From NCBI GenBank assembly GCA_013420905.1, contig JAAXNY010000010.1, forward strand, positions 3,162,001 through 3,226,000: a DNA stretch of 64,000 nt, read 5' to 3'. The notes beneath the pieces are model-generated. The model worked only from the letters and a program-made list of their open reading frames with translations. It was not told the DNA's origin and made no database searches. The stretch comes from Collybia mongolica (lineage: Eukaryota > Basidiomycota > Agaricomycetes > Agaricales > Clitocybaceae). The position numbers and the translations under genes were made by a program. Shown piece by piece: positions 46,649-57,075 of this stretch. Every line of letters starts with the position of its first letter. Within the stretch, counting starts at the first letter, position 1.

Positions 46649-47210
46649 TGTAAGGGCAACTCCGCCGGGTTACCGAGTTGTGCAGAGTCCGACGACGATT
46701 ACCGAGTGACGGAGGTCGGGGTCGGGAATTCTAACTCGGAGCTGGTGGAGGGGATCCTAAGCTGATGTATTCACTTGTACGACATATGTACTACTCACCT
46801 GGTGGAGGGGATCCTAAGAGAATTCTCTAAGGGTCCTCCAGCCAGGTGTACAGGCTATATATGATGTTCCTACATTAACTACACGTTCCCGGGACGGTAC
46901 GAGGGCACACGTTGTCGGTAAAGGATCACGTGGGCGCGCCGCAGTGATCCCGACAAGCCGCGCCCGCGTCCGCATTCGGAAACGTCTAATGAGAGTCGGT
47001 AAAGGGAGCGGGGTGGTAGCGAGTGTGGTGTGAGTGAGTGGGTGAGTTGGGTTCGACTCGGGTTGTTGTCGGTAACGACTTGTTGGTAAAGTAGTTGGTG
47101 ACTACAGTCGGGAATAGGGATCGGGACTGGGGAGCGTTCCCGAACGTTCGTATGGTCGGGAATGTTGTTGGAAAATGGAAAACGGAGTTGGTAAGGGTGT
47201 TCCCCTTACA
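46649..47210 (-). repeat. 3' LTR of the Gypsy element
   Basis: TGTAAGGGCAACTCC to GTGTTCCCCTTACA, 562 bp, with a TATA-like CATATATAG on the minus strand. Confidence 0.95.
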
Positions 47211-47225
47211 TTACCCCCCCTCTAG
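47211..47225 (-). other. Gypsy polypurine tract
   Basis: The minus strand reads AGAGGGGGGGTAA immediately before the 3' LTR, the expected plus-strand primer site. It overlaps the end of pol. Confidence 0.75.
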
Positions 47226-49510
47226 GATTGCGCGACCTCGCGCAATGGTCGGAAAGGGATAGAATCGAATTGGGCACGCGGGAGTCGCTGGGGCGCTTGA
47301 GGATTTGCCCTGTGGAACTTGCTGACCAGTTCATCTGCATGAACATTCTCGGCGGGTTCCCAGGAGTTGTGTTTGTACCCGTACCCCTTCCAGGATACTA
47401 GGTAGTACAACTTTCCTCTGCTAACCCGACTATCCCGTATATCTCCCACTTCGTATTCCTCCTCTCCATCTACTAACACAGGCGGCGGGACAGTTGTCGG
47501 GCGTCTCCCGGGAATTGGGTCGGCGGGCGCGGGAAGTAGTTTCACCACATGGAACACCAGGTGGATGCGCGACATGGACCTTGGAAGTTTCAGTCGGTAC
47601 GCGTGTGTACCTATCCGCTCTGTGATTGGGTAAGGTCCTACATAGCGGTGGGCTAGTTTCCGCGTTGGCCGACTGATGGGAATGTCCGTTGAGTCTAGGT
47701 ACATCAGATCACCGACCTGATATTCGGGCATTGGTCGGTGTCGGCGATTGTAGTACCGCGTCATATCTTCCTTGGCCTTGGCTAGTGCTGATCGTGCCTC
47801 CTCTAGCGCGGATTCCATCCGTTGCGTGAATTCCCCGACCGTCTCTAGTTGGGCAGGTTCCGTCTGAGGTTCGAATCCCATGCGCGGGTGTCTGCCAGTG
47901 TCTAGGAAGAAGGGCGTGTGCTGTGTGGAGGCGTGAACATGGTTGTTGTACTGGAATTCGGCGAGCGGTAGGAGTTCGTTCCAGTTGTTCTGCCTCTCGC
48001 TTACGAACAGCCGCAGGTATTGCTCAAGTTCCACGCTGATAGTCTCCCAGCAGGTGTTCGGGATTTCCAGCGGGTGTAACTCTCCGATCAGTAATTGACG
48101 CTGTATCTTCGTGCAGAGACATAGGTCGCACGTCCGACAGTACTGACCGATATACCGCGACATCTGAGGCCACCAGTAGTTGCGGGACACCAATTCCAAC
48201 GTTTTCCATCTCCCCGCATGTCCCGCCACTCGAGTGTCGTGGTGTTGTTCCACAATGTGTCGGCGGAGGTCTGCGAAGTTAGGAACGTAAATCCGACCGC
48301 GGAAATACAGTACCTCTTGTTCCTCCCGCCACTCTGCGCTGTGGACTGACTTGCCTTTTCCCTGTCGGAGTTTCTTCGCCGCCTCTGCTACCGAGTCCTC
48401 CAAATGTCCGCCTCGATTTCCGCGCCGAATGTCCTTCATCACGTCCTTTTCCTCACCTTCCGCCCTGATTCCTTCGAGTGCGCGTATCGTGAACAGCTCG
48501 GGTTTGAGGAGGACAATGTCCTTATTGTCTTCCACTCCATCCGAATGGTCAGCGCGTCGCGAGAGAGCGTCGGGTTTACCCATACTCCTTCCAGGTTTGT
48601 GATGTAAGGAGAAGTCGAAGCGGGAGAGGTACAGAGACCAGCGGGCTTGTCGGCGGTTGAGTTTCTGGGCTGACCAAAAGTATTCTAAATTCTTGTGGTC
48701 AGTCCATACCTCGAATGGGTGTCGGGCTCCTTCTAGGAAGTGTCTCCATTCCTCCAATGCCCGAATGATAGCCAACATCTCCTTGTCGTAGATCTCGTAG
48801 TTCCGCTCGACCGCATTGAGACTTTTGGACATGAAGGCCACCAGATGCCACTTCTCGTCTTCCCGACTGAGTTGGGACAATACCGCGCCAGTTGCAAAAT
48901 CCGACGAGTCGGCCTTGATGCGGTAAGGGCGGTCGTCGTCGGGGAACATCAATACCGGTCGGGATGCCACTCGTGCCTTCAACTCTTCAAACGCCGCTTG
49001 TTCCGCCTCGTCCCACTTCCACACCGCGTCCTTCTGCGTCAGGTCAAAGAGTGGTCGGGCGTGGTGGGAGAAACCCTCTATGAAGCGCCAGTAGAAGTTA
49101 GTAAATCCTAGGAACAATTGTACTTCCTTCTTGTTGGTTGGCGCTGGCCAGTCCACTATACCGCTGACCTTGATGGGGTCCATTTCCGTCTTTCCCGCTG
49201 AGATGATAAGTCCCAGGTACTCGATCCGCTCTTGTTCGAACTCGCATTTGTCAAGTTTGAGGAATAACTTGTGTTCCCGACAACGTTTGAGGACTTCCCA
49301 AGTGACCTGTTGATGTTCCGCTCGGGTTTTTGTGTAGATGAGGATATCGTCAATGTACACACAGACTACACCGGCGGTGATGAGATCCTGAAAGATTTCG
49401 TTCATCATCGTTTGGAACGTAGCGGGTGAGTTCGTGAGTCCGAAGAACATTACCAGGGGTTCGAACAATCCTCGATTTGTTCCACTCGTCTCCTTCCTTA
49501 ATCCGCACAT
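47222..49510 (-). pseudogene. Gypsy pol, 3' part: RT, RNase H, integrase remnant, chromodomain
   Basis: RT from NRGLFEPLVMFFGLTNSPATF through VYIDDILIYT (active site). RNase H has KADSSDFATGAVLSQ and YDKEMLAIIRALEEWRHFLEG. The integrase HHCC zinc finger lies in H-D-T-R-V-A-G-H ... YCRTCDLCLC. The sequence then jumps from CWETISV to ELEQYLRLFVSERQNNW, so the catalytic core with the D,D,E residues, normally about 100-odd residues, is deleted in frame near 48031. A GPY-like module (RYVGPYPITERIGTHAYRL) and a C-terminal chromodomain (YEVGDIRDSRVSRGKLYYLV, WKGYGYKHNSWEP) follow. Chromodomains of this type target integration to heterochromatin (family knowledge). Confidence 0.85.
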
Positions 49511-50807
49511 TGTTGTAACCCCAGCAGACGTCCAGCTTGGTAAAGTACTTGGCCCCGCGCAGTTGGTTGATGAGCTCGGAAATCAGCGGAAGGGGGTATG
49601 CGTTCATGATCGTCATTCTGTTCAGTACTCGGTAATCTTGAACGGGTCGGAGGGAGCCATCCTTCTTCTTGATGAAGAAGAATGGTGCGGCCATTGGGGA
49701 TTTCGAGGGGCGGATGCGTCCCGACGACAGGTTCTCCTCGAGGAACTTGTCCAACTCTTCCTGTTCCGTGACCGACAAGGGGTAGACCTTGCACGATCGG
49801 GATTTGGCTTTGGGAATGAGTTCAATGGCGTGGTCCCAAGACCGCTTGTCGGGAAGTGCGTTGAAGGATGTTTTCGAGAACACGTCCTCGAATTCATGTA
49901 CGTAGGCGGGCGCTGTCTCGCGAAACGACTTGGCGGGTTGGGAGTTTCGATGGAAGGCTTCCGCTAGCCTCTGGGATATGTTCGGGATTGCTCGACACAT
50001 CTCTTCCGGTCCCTTTGTCTGCTTTTCCGCGTGGTTTGGGTCCCGTAGACTCACTGCAAAGATGCGGTCACCCTCTTCTAGGAGTTCGGAAAGCGGGTTT
50101 GGGTTTTCCGAGTCGGTATCTTCCTCTTTGTCGGTACCCGCGCTCGGGAAGAGTCCTGCTCGGCATGAATTGATTTGCGCTTCCATTTTCCGCTTCTCCC
50201 TAGTTTCCGCCTTGACTTCCTCAGTGCATACCCGACACTTGGCTGGACACCGACTGAGTTTCACCTCATTCGTTGTCCAGTCTATCTCCGGGTTATGCTC
50301 CTTGAGCCAGGTGTAACCTAGGATGAGGTTGTGCATCCCGAGGTGTGTGACCGCAAAGGTGGTTCGTTCCGAATGACCTTTGTAGCGTAGAACCAGTTCC
50401 GCTATTTCACTGATAGAGCCCGCTTCGTTCGGAGTCCCGTCAACATTGTATACCGCGACTGGCCACTGTAATTTCCAAGTTGCAATCCGGTGTTTCTCAA
50501 TGTAATCCTTGTGGATGAACATCCCCGTTGCGCCCGAGTCCACTAATCCTGTCACTCCGAACGTTTCTCCCGTGTCTGTAGTTTGGAGCTCTACTTTTAA
50601 GTCTAGCAATCTGGCCCCTGGGATCGCTGCGACTGTGTATTCCTTCGGAAGCCTGCGCTCCCAACGCGGAATCCGCGTTTTCCGACTTGTTGGGTTTGAG
50701 GGTACGACTTCGGTAGTAGGTTCAGACGGCGGGGGGCAATCGTGTATTTCCTCCACATCTAAACAATGGTATCTACTACCGCTCGTCAGCGGGGGTGTAC
50801 TGTTCAC
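49350..50807 (-). pseudogene. Gypsy pol, 5' part: protease and start of RT
   Basis: Protease active site LVDSGATGMFIHKDYIEKHR, then HLGMHNLILGYTWLKEHNPEIDW. RT begins with HAIELIPKAKSRSCKVYPLS, SSGRIRPSKSPMAAPFFFIKKKDG and KLDVCWGYNNVRIKEGDEW, after which the frame is lost. A deletion of about 14 nt next to 49481 explains the switch to the frame that carries the rest of RT. The C of DVCWGYNN stands where Arg is usual, again a CpG transition. Confidence 0.8.
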
Positions 50808-52189
50808 CCGCTGCGAGTCGGAAAATCCTCTGCCTCCTCTTCCGCTTCGACTACTTGAGTTTCCGCTTCCTCCTCCTGTGTTGGGACCAGTCGGGTTTGG
50901 GCGATGTGCACGTCTAGGTCCACCAAGGCCTGCTGGACAAACTCCTCTTTCTCATCCCGCGTCATGAACCTTGTGTCAAAGCCTTGGGGGCAATCCCGTC
51001 GTAGGTGTCCTTGTCCTCCGCAGCGGAAGCAGAGAACAGGCTTTGCCTGCGTTCGGCTCGCGTCTATGTCCATCGGAATCCCTGGATGAAGGGGGGCGGC
51101 GGCGCCGGGATTGGTTCGTGGCGGCGTAATTGTGAGAGGCGTCACATGGGGTGGGGGTTTGGTCGGTAACCTTGCCATGGAAAGACCCGAGTATGTAGGG
51201 GCTGGGTTGCGAGTGTTCCGCGTACTCATGAACGCTTCGTTGTCCAGGCGGTTGTCGTCGCAGCACATCGCGGCGGCATACCATGCGTTGGGGTCATTCT
51301 CCCCGGGTCTTCCGTGCGTCATCATCGCTATCTGGGACTGGATAGCAGGGTTGAGGCCCTTCCGATACTTGACCACAATGGTGAGGCCTTCCTTGTATCC
51401 CGACTTGTCCACCAGGTCGCAGAATTCGTCGGTGTACTCGTCTACCATTCAGTTCCCTTGATGATACAACGCGGTTTCTAATCGCGTCATGGCCTTCTGC
51501 GCCTCCCCTTGGACATAGAAGTTGGCGGCGAAATCCGCCTTGAAGGTGTCCCAGGCCAGATATTTTGGTTGGCCCGTGGATTCCTCGTGCCTCAGCACTC
51601 GGTCGGCGAAGTAGTAGGCCCTTCCCGTCTGCATGAACGTGAACGCCCATCGGATTCCTGCTAGTTGGTCTTCGAACTGGTGTGGTACCAGTTTGATGTA
51701 AAGCTCGCACGCTTGAATAAATGCGCGGCCTTTGGTTCGAGATCCGTCAAAGGTTGGGGGTAGTGCGGGTCGGAGAGAGGAAGGTTTGAGTCGGGTTTCC
51801 GCCTGAAAGGCGGGAGCGGTGTTGGAGGGAGTGGGGGAAGGTGTCGCTTGGGCCCGTGCGGTCGGGTTCAGGGGTGGTGCTACATTCGGTTGTTGTGGTT
51901 GGGGTGCGGCCTCAGGCGGCGGTGTAGCTGCGGGTGCGGGTCCCAGACGATCCATCAACATTTGAAAGTTGCGGTTGAGGTTTGCGAAGTCCTCCGACTG
52001 TTTGTGCATAGCCTCCTGCATGCATCCAAGTTCCTCTTCTAACGCTCGGAAGCGGTCGGGTTCAGACATCCTGTCGGGCGGATTGCAGTTGGTATGTTTG
52101 TTGGGTGAGGGGGAGGATTGTGCGGAACGGGTGCGGGGTTGTTTCGGCGGTGTACCTTCGCTGAATTCTTCCGCGCGTCGTTTGCGCAA
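50804..52189 (-). pseudogene. Gypsy gag with one in-frame TGA
   Basis: From ATG 52189: basic N-terminus with PPKQPRTRSAQSSPSPNKHT, a capsid-like region RTKGRAFIQACELYIKLVPHQF and WAFTFMQTGRAYYFADRVL, then YHQGN followed by TGA and MVDEYTDEFCDLVDKSGYKEG. A CCHC knuckle follows (CFRCGGQGHLRRDC). The TGA (about 51449-51451) and the adjacent ATG occupy positions of Arg and Thr in relatives, each one CpG transition away. Otherwise a complete gag of about 460 residues overlapping pol by four bases. Confidence 0.8.
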
Positions 52190-52207
52190 TCTACGGCCTC
52201 TCTCTGG

Positions 52208-52221
52208 GGAGAGAATTCTAA
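52208..52221 (-). other. Gypsy primer-binding site, probably self-priming
   Basis: After the 5' LTR the minus strand reads TTAGAATTCTCTCC, unlike a tRNA 3' end complement. Ten bases (AGAATTCTCT) are complementary to AGAGAATTCT in the LTR. That sequence lies about 30 nt downstream of the CATATATAG box, where the transcript should begin. This is the arrangement of Tf1/sushi-type self-priming. Confidence 0.55.
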
Positions 52222-52783
52222 TGTAAGGGCAACTCCGCCGGGTTACCGAGTTGTGCAGAGTCCGACGACGATTACCGAGTGACGGAGGTCGGGGTCGGGA
52301 ATTCTAACTCGGAGCTGGTGGAGGGGATCCTAAGCTGATGTATTCACTTGTACGACATATGTACTACTCACCTGGTGGAGGGGATCCTAAGAGAATTCTC
52401 TAAGGGTCCTCCAGCCAGGTGTACAGGCTATATATGATGTTCCTACATTAACTACACGTTCCCGGGACAGTACGAGGGCACACGTTGTCGGTAAAGGATC
52501 ACGTGGGCGCGCCGCAGTGATCCTGACAAGCCGCGCCCGCGTCCGCATTCGGAAACGTCTAACGAGAGTCGGTAAAGGGAGCGGGGTGGTAGCAAGTGTG
52601 GTGTGAGTGAGTGGGTGAGTTGGGTTCGACTCGGGTTGTTGTCGGTAACGACTTGTTGGTAAAGTAGTCGGTGACTACAGTCAGGAATAGGGATCGGGAC
52701 TGGGGAGCGTTCCCGAACGTTCGTATGGTCGGGAATGTTGTTGGAAAATGGAAAACGGAGTCGGTAAGGGTGTTCCCCTTACA
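52222..52783 (-). repeat. 5' LTR of the Gypsy element
   Basis: 562 bp, differing from the 3' LTR at seven CpG/TpG (CpA) sites and nowhere else. Confidence 0.95.
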
Positions 52784-53866
52784 GTAACGAGCTCGCGGAG
52801 TGCTTTCAAAACTTCACGGCTCGTCAAGCTGGCGTAAGACAGGTTAAACTCTCCTGCCCAGCACATCTCCCAAGCCTGACAAGATCGTAAGCAATGAAGC
52901 AATGGGCAACATTGGAACTCACCTTCTTAATAATGTCAGGCTTATTGAGAGCCTGATACACTGTCCAGATCCAGTGTACAGTCCGATCCTGCAGTATCTT
53001 GATTCCGGTGTCAAGTTTTATGTCTTGCACTGGACATCCGACTTCAAGTTGGCTAAGAACTTCGCATACAACATCTTCGTGAGCTGACTTTTTCAGTGAA
53101 TGTTTGAAAATTTGCTGTAAGCCGACATCACAGGGCTGAAATAAACCAGTCATGCCAGCAGGAATAAAGATAACAATGATTAGCGGATGCTTCGAAGCCA
53201 TCCACTCCAGGAATTCCTTCGAGCAATGGACGGACCAGCAGTCAATGAGCCACAAAGCCATTTGGTCCGGGTCAAGCCCAAGCTCCTCTCGAATGTTATC
53301 AAAGAAAGGGGCCAGCGTGAGTAACTTGTTTTTATCTGGAACGCGTAGCAATTTTAACAATTTTTAACATTGAAATCCCGACGCGCTCATAAGACTTAAG
53401 TGCGCGTCAAGCCGACATCGCGGCGCGCGCACCAGGAAGACTTGCTCATGTGACTGCATATGATGTTCAGCGTGATTAGGTTTGAAGAGATTTGAGGTCT
53501 GTCACACGGGTTTCCCAATCTTGGAGGTCTTTACACTCCCCCACATCTTCCAGCGGATTCCAAGCGGAATCCTCAATTCCGACAGGAATCCGCTCAGATT
53601 CCTGTCGGAATTTTGGCTGCAGAAGTAATAGAAAATGGCTGTAAAAATAGATAAAAATTCCGAACGGATTCCGAGCAGAATGAAATTCCACAGGAATTCC
53701 GGCTTCAGAATACTGAAATTCTGACAGAGTCCACAGGAATTCTATCGGAATTCCTGGATGGAATGCCGGAGCGTTGTGATGACATGTTGTGGTCACGTGT
53801 TTGATTACTAATCAGATTAGTAATATAAATTTTATTTACACAAATTATATATACTATTTGTTATTA

Positions 53867-56110
53867 TCTTTGGTTCCCCCAATATTTACGCCCAATTTAC
53901 CACATTCCAATTTATTCCCACCTGGTCCGCCTCCACCTGCTCGCCCTAACACTGATCCCCGTTGTAATACCTACTCCCCCTCCTCTCCATCGCCGCCCGT
54001 TGTTTCTTGTCCTCTAATAGTTAGCGCTTGGCAACATTACCTTTCGGATTACCCTGATCACACATTTGTAGATTCCATTCTCAATATAATTCAATTCGGC
54101 GCAAATGTTGGCTTTGTCGGCGATGATTATGATCAGTCATGCAACAACCTTAAGTCTGCTTTGGAGAATCGGCCTTTCATCGATGCCACAGTCCAGGCTC
54201 TCGTCGAAAACTCTCATGTTGCTGGCCCCTTCCTCTCCCCTCCCTTTCCGAACTTTCGTTGCTCCCCACTTGGTGCGGTTGCACGTAAACGGAACCCGGG
54301 AAAGCTTCGCATCATCAACCATCTCTCGTGGCCGCATGGCGTTTCGGTCAACAATGGGGTCTCTGATGACGAAGCTAGCATCACATATGATATGTTTGAG
54401 CGTGCCATTCACGACTTGAAGTCTTTTGGTCAAGGTGCCCTCATGGCCAAGCTTGACCTCAAGGAAGCGTTTCGACACATTCCCATCCGGGCTGCCGATT
54501 GGCGTCTCCTCGGTTTCAACTGGGGCTCTAGGTTCTATTACCTACTTGTTCTGACGTTTGGACTGAGGTCCACGCCGTACATTTTCAACCTCTTTGCAGA
54601 GGCTCTTCACTGGATCATCCAGCGCCACATTCCGGCGGCCCTTCGGCATTATCTGGACGACTTCCTCCTCATATTCCCTTCCTCCTCGGATCCTACGGTT
54701 TGCGATGCTGCAATCGAGTGGGTTACGGCCTTAGGAAGCGAACTGGGGCTTCGCTTCCAAGACTCTAAAACAGTCTGGCCATCCACCCAGCTCGAGTTCC
54801 TTGGACTCGAGCTTGATTCTATTGCGATGGAAGCTCGTCTTCCATTAGATAAGCTCGCATACCTCTCTGATCTACTGGAGACTTGGGCACGGAAGACAAA
54901 ATGTACCTTGCGCGAACTTCAGGAGCTGACGGGCTTCCTTCAATTCGCCTCACAAGTGATACCAAACTCCAGAGCCTTCATCCGGCGTCTGTTCAATTTT
55001 TCGAAGTCGTTCACCTCCTCCTTCGCAAGACGTCACATTCCCAAATCCGCAGCGGCTGATATTCATTGGTGGCGTGTCTTCAGCTCGCATTGGAACGGTG
55101 TGATGGTGATTTCGCCTTCTATACCCTCGCTTGTGGTCCACACAGACGCTAGTGGTCGTAAAGGTTTAGGTGGAGTTATCAGTAATGAGTGGTTCTCTGC
55201 TCGAACTCCTCGTCGTCATCACACTCGCGATATCCAGTTCAAAGAGATCTTTGCAATTCAGCATGCGATCCTTTGCTGGGGCGACTCATGGAGTGGGCAC
55301 CACATTACTTTCTTTTGCGACAATGAGGCGGTCGTCTCTTGGTTGAATTCGGGTACCTGCAAGTCCCCTCATGCCTTGCCTATACTTCAGGCGATTATCA
55401 TGCTAGCGGCTTGTCTTAAATTCTCCTATTTCTCTGTCTGGATTCCTTCTGAAGAGAATGTGCTTGCTGATGCCGCTTCCCGTTTCCAGTACTCCAAACT
55501 GTTCCAGCTTGCTCCACACCTTCCCCCCAAGTCCTCGTCGCCGAAATCCCACCTCACTGGTTTGAAGCGCACTCTAACATGTCGCGCCGTGCCGCTTTCT
55601 ACCTCTGGCATGGCCTCGCATCCAGTACCCAAAAGACCTACTCTTCAGGTCAAAAGTCCTTTATTGACTTCGTCCGCCTCCACCCCAATCTCTTGGACGA
55701 ACCAGGAAAGTTCCTCCCTGCTACAGATAAGTCCATCATCGAGTGGATCTGCTCGCTCGGGGATCGTGGACTCCAGCCCAAAACAATTAAGGGCTACCTC
55801 TCCGCTGTTCGTTCCCTCCACATCGATGAGGGACTTCCTTTTGCAGCCTGTGAGTCTGAAACTGTTCGTCGAATCATACGGGGAATCAAACGCTTCCATG
55901 GCGAGAGGGAACGCAGCCCTAAACAACCCATATCGCTATCCATCCTCCAACAACTTGCATCGTCCCCAGGTGACCTCTCAACTGCCTTTGACGCGTCCTT
56001 TGATGCAGCAATCAAACTTGCATGGACCGGTTTCCTTCGCTGTGGAGAATTCACCCTTAACCGTGGTGAGAAGTTCAATGCCGTGTCAAACCTCACCAGA
56101 GGCTGCGTGA
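53867..56110 (+). CDS. Ngaro-like RT-RNase H protein (start lost)
   Basis: Open frame continuous with element C sequence upstream, so the native start is gone. RT motifs: SPLGAVARKRNPGKLRIINHL, MAKLDLKEAFRHIPIRAADW, FGLRSTPYIFNLFAEALHW and the catalytic RHYLDDFLLIFP. LEFLGLELDS and thumb-like segments follow. RNase H has VVHTDASGRKGLGGVI, FKEIFAIQHAIL, TFFCDNEAVVSWL and NVLADAASRF, a full D-E-D-D set. Its 3' part overlaps the recombinase gene by about 530 nt in another frame, the usual Ngaro layout. No internal stop; catalytically complete on inspection. Confidence 0.8.
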   Translation, partial: SLVPPIFTPNLPHSNLFPPGPPPPARPNTDPRCNTYSPSSPSPPVVSCPLIVSAWQHYLSDYPDHTFVDSILNIIQFGANVGFVGDDYDQSCNNLKSALENRPFIDATVQALVENSHVAGPFLSPPFPNFRCSPLGAVARKRNPGKLRIINHLSWPHGVSVNNGVSDDEASITYDMFERAIHDLKSFGQGALMAKLDLKEAFRHIPIRAADWRLLGFNWGSRFYYLLVLTFGLRSTPYIFNLFAEALHWIIQRHIPAALRHYLDDFLLIFPSSSDPTVCDAAIEWVTALGSELGLRFQDSKTVWPSTQLEFLGLELDSIAMEARLPLDKLAYLSDLLETWARKTKCTLRELQELTGFLQFASQVIPNSRAFIRRLFNFSKSFTSSFARRHIPKSAAADIHWWRVFSSHWNGVMVISPSIPSLVVHTDASGRKGLGGVISNEWFSARTPRRHHTRDIQFKEIFAIQHAILCWGDSWSGHHITFFCDNEAVVSWLNSGTCKSPHALPILQAIIMLAACLKFSYFSVWIPSEENVLADAASRFQYSKLFQLAPHLPPKSSSPKSHLTGLKRTLTCRAVPLSTSGMASHPVPKRPTLQVKSPLLTSSASTPISWTNQESSSLLQISPSSSGSARSGIVDSSPKQLRATSPLFVPSTSMRDFLLQPVSLKLFVESYGESNASMARGNAALNNPYRYPSSNNLHRPQVTSQLPLTRPLMQQSNLHGPVSFAVENSPLTVVRSSMPCQTSPEAA

Positions 56111-56619
56111 CATTCATCCCATCCCTTGATAATCCAACGCATATTCGGCTTGATCTCCCTGCCTCAAAAACCGACCCTTTTCGTAAGGGTGTATCAATCC
56201 TAATAGCCAAGGCACCTGACGGATGTTCCACCTGCGCTGTTTCCGCTTTGCGTCACCTTTTTACCATTGATCCTAAACCTCTCGATACCCACCTTTTCTC
56301 CGAACCAGATGGCACCCCACTTACTCGCCACACCTTCGTCTCGACTCTTAAAGGTCGTCTCGCCTCGCTCGGTTTTGATTCACGCTTGTTTTCAGGTCAC
56401 AGTTTCCGACGTGGCGCTGCCTCTGCCGCTGCAGCAGTAGGATATGCGGATCATGAAATCCAGCTTCTTGGGCGCTGGCGCAGCGATGCATACAAGCTTT
56501 ACATCGACGTTTCACGCGATTGCATTCTAGGACTCTCTGCCCGTCTTCATTTGGCCACTCCTCATGCTCAGTCTTTCGTTCCTCCGGCCCTTCACTTCGC
56601 TCCTGCCTTGGTGGCTTGA
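55579..56619 (+). CDS. Tyrosine recombinase of the Ngaro-like element
   Basis: 346 residues from ATG 55579. The N-terminal SAM-like domain reads SSTQKTYSSGQKSFIDFVRL and GLQPKTIKGYLSAVRSLHID. Catalytic residues: Arg in WTGFLRCGEFTL, His-x-x-Arg in GHSFRRGAASAAAAVGYADH, Trp/His position in LLGRWRSDAY, and the nucleophile Tyr in KLYIDVS. All four are present, unlike in the older YR element at 31-32 kb. It integrates the circular cDNA of the element by site-specific recombination (family knowledge). Confidence 0.85.
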   Translation: MSRRAAFYLWHGLASSTQKTYSSGQKSFIDFVRLHPNLLDEPGKFLPATDKSIIEWICSLGDRGLQPKTIKGYLSAVRSLHIDEGLPFAACESETVRRIIRGIKRFHGERERSPKQPISLSILQQLASSPGDLSTAFDASFDAAIKLAWTGFLRCGEFTLNRGEKFNAVSNLTRGCVTFIPSLDNPTHIRLDLPASKTDPFRKGVSILIAKAPDGCSTCAVSALRHLFTIDPKPLDTHLFSEPDGTPLTRHTFVSTLKGRLASLGFDSRLFSGHSFRRGAASAAAAVGYADHEIQLLGRWRSDAYKLYIDVSRDCILGLSARLHLATPHAQSFVPPALHFAPALVA

Positions 56620-56747
56620 GTTTGGCCTCCCATCGCGGAGTCCGTGCGAGAGAGCTTGGGCGACCAAATATCATATTTGTCTGCAAACTCACATCTGCAT
56701 GCAAGCGCATCTCGTCTTCCTCACCTCACGAGAGCCAGGCATAGATG
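56613..56747 (+). repeat. Ngaro end repeat, copy 1 (B1-like)
   Basis: GGCTTGAGTTTGGCC to GGCATAGATG; 135 bp, three differences to copy 2, all CpG/TpG. Overlaps the last codons of the recombinase gene. Confidence 0.85.
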
Positions 56748-56904
56748 AATCGGTCAATAACAATTGACCGAGGTCTATGTAGGCGTTCGTTATCTTATCT
56801 TATCTCGTTCCCTTGCTTTGTTTCCCTCTTCCTTTGTGCGTCGCGTATATAGTCCCTCACCCCGTTCAGTTTTTCCGCGTCCTGCTTCTTTCCCCATCGC
56901 TCAC

Positions 56905-56970
56905 ATAGAGCTCGTTAGGTTAGGCTCCCCGTCCTGCTTCTTTCCCCATCGCTCACATAGAGCTCGTTAG
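56905..56970 (+). repeat. Short tandem duplication in the Ngaro 3' region
   Basis: A block starting CGTCCTGCTTCTTTCCCCAT and ending at GAGCTCGTTAG occurs twice in a row in about 56878-56970. Confidence 0.6.
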
Positions 56971-57075
56971 TCTTCTGGACTCGAGTTTCTTTTCTCCTCC
57001 CACCCTTCATACCACTTACCCCTCTTTTCATTCTTTCATATGCACATTACTCATGTAGTTACATTTGCCTGTGCC

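Larger units (their letters stand above)
46649..52783 (-). mobile_element. Full-length Ty3/Gypsy chromovirus, defective
   Basis: Two 562-bp LTRs (46649-47210, 52222-52783) differ at seven positions, all transitions. A 5-bp target duplication GTAAC lies at 46644-46648 and 52784-52788. Order on the minus strand: LTR, PBS, gag, protease, RT, RNase H, integrase, chromodomain, PPT, LTR. It is disabled by a TGA in gag, a small deletion in RT and an in-frame deletion of the integrase core. Confidence 0.95.
46223..53360 (-). pseudogene. Pogo-like/DDE_1 transposase, C-terminal half, split by Gypsy
   Basis: Exon pieces on the minus strand: 53360-52923, 52875-52784, then across the Gypsy insertion 46643-46223. 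Removing the Gypsy element and one GTAAC copy restores the reading ALRELVTVDPAFWAE. WLIDCWSVHCSKEFLEWM holds the second catalytic Asp, and MTGLFQPCDVGLQQIFKHSLKK the third Asp with the typical Q-P-x-D. The N-terminal DNA-binding part and the first Asp are missing. The acidic tail ends in GSDEE. It cannot transpose itself. Confidence 0.7.
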
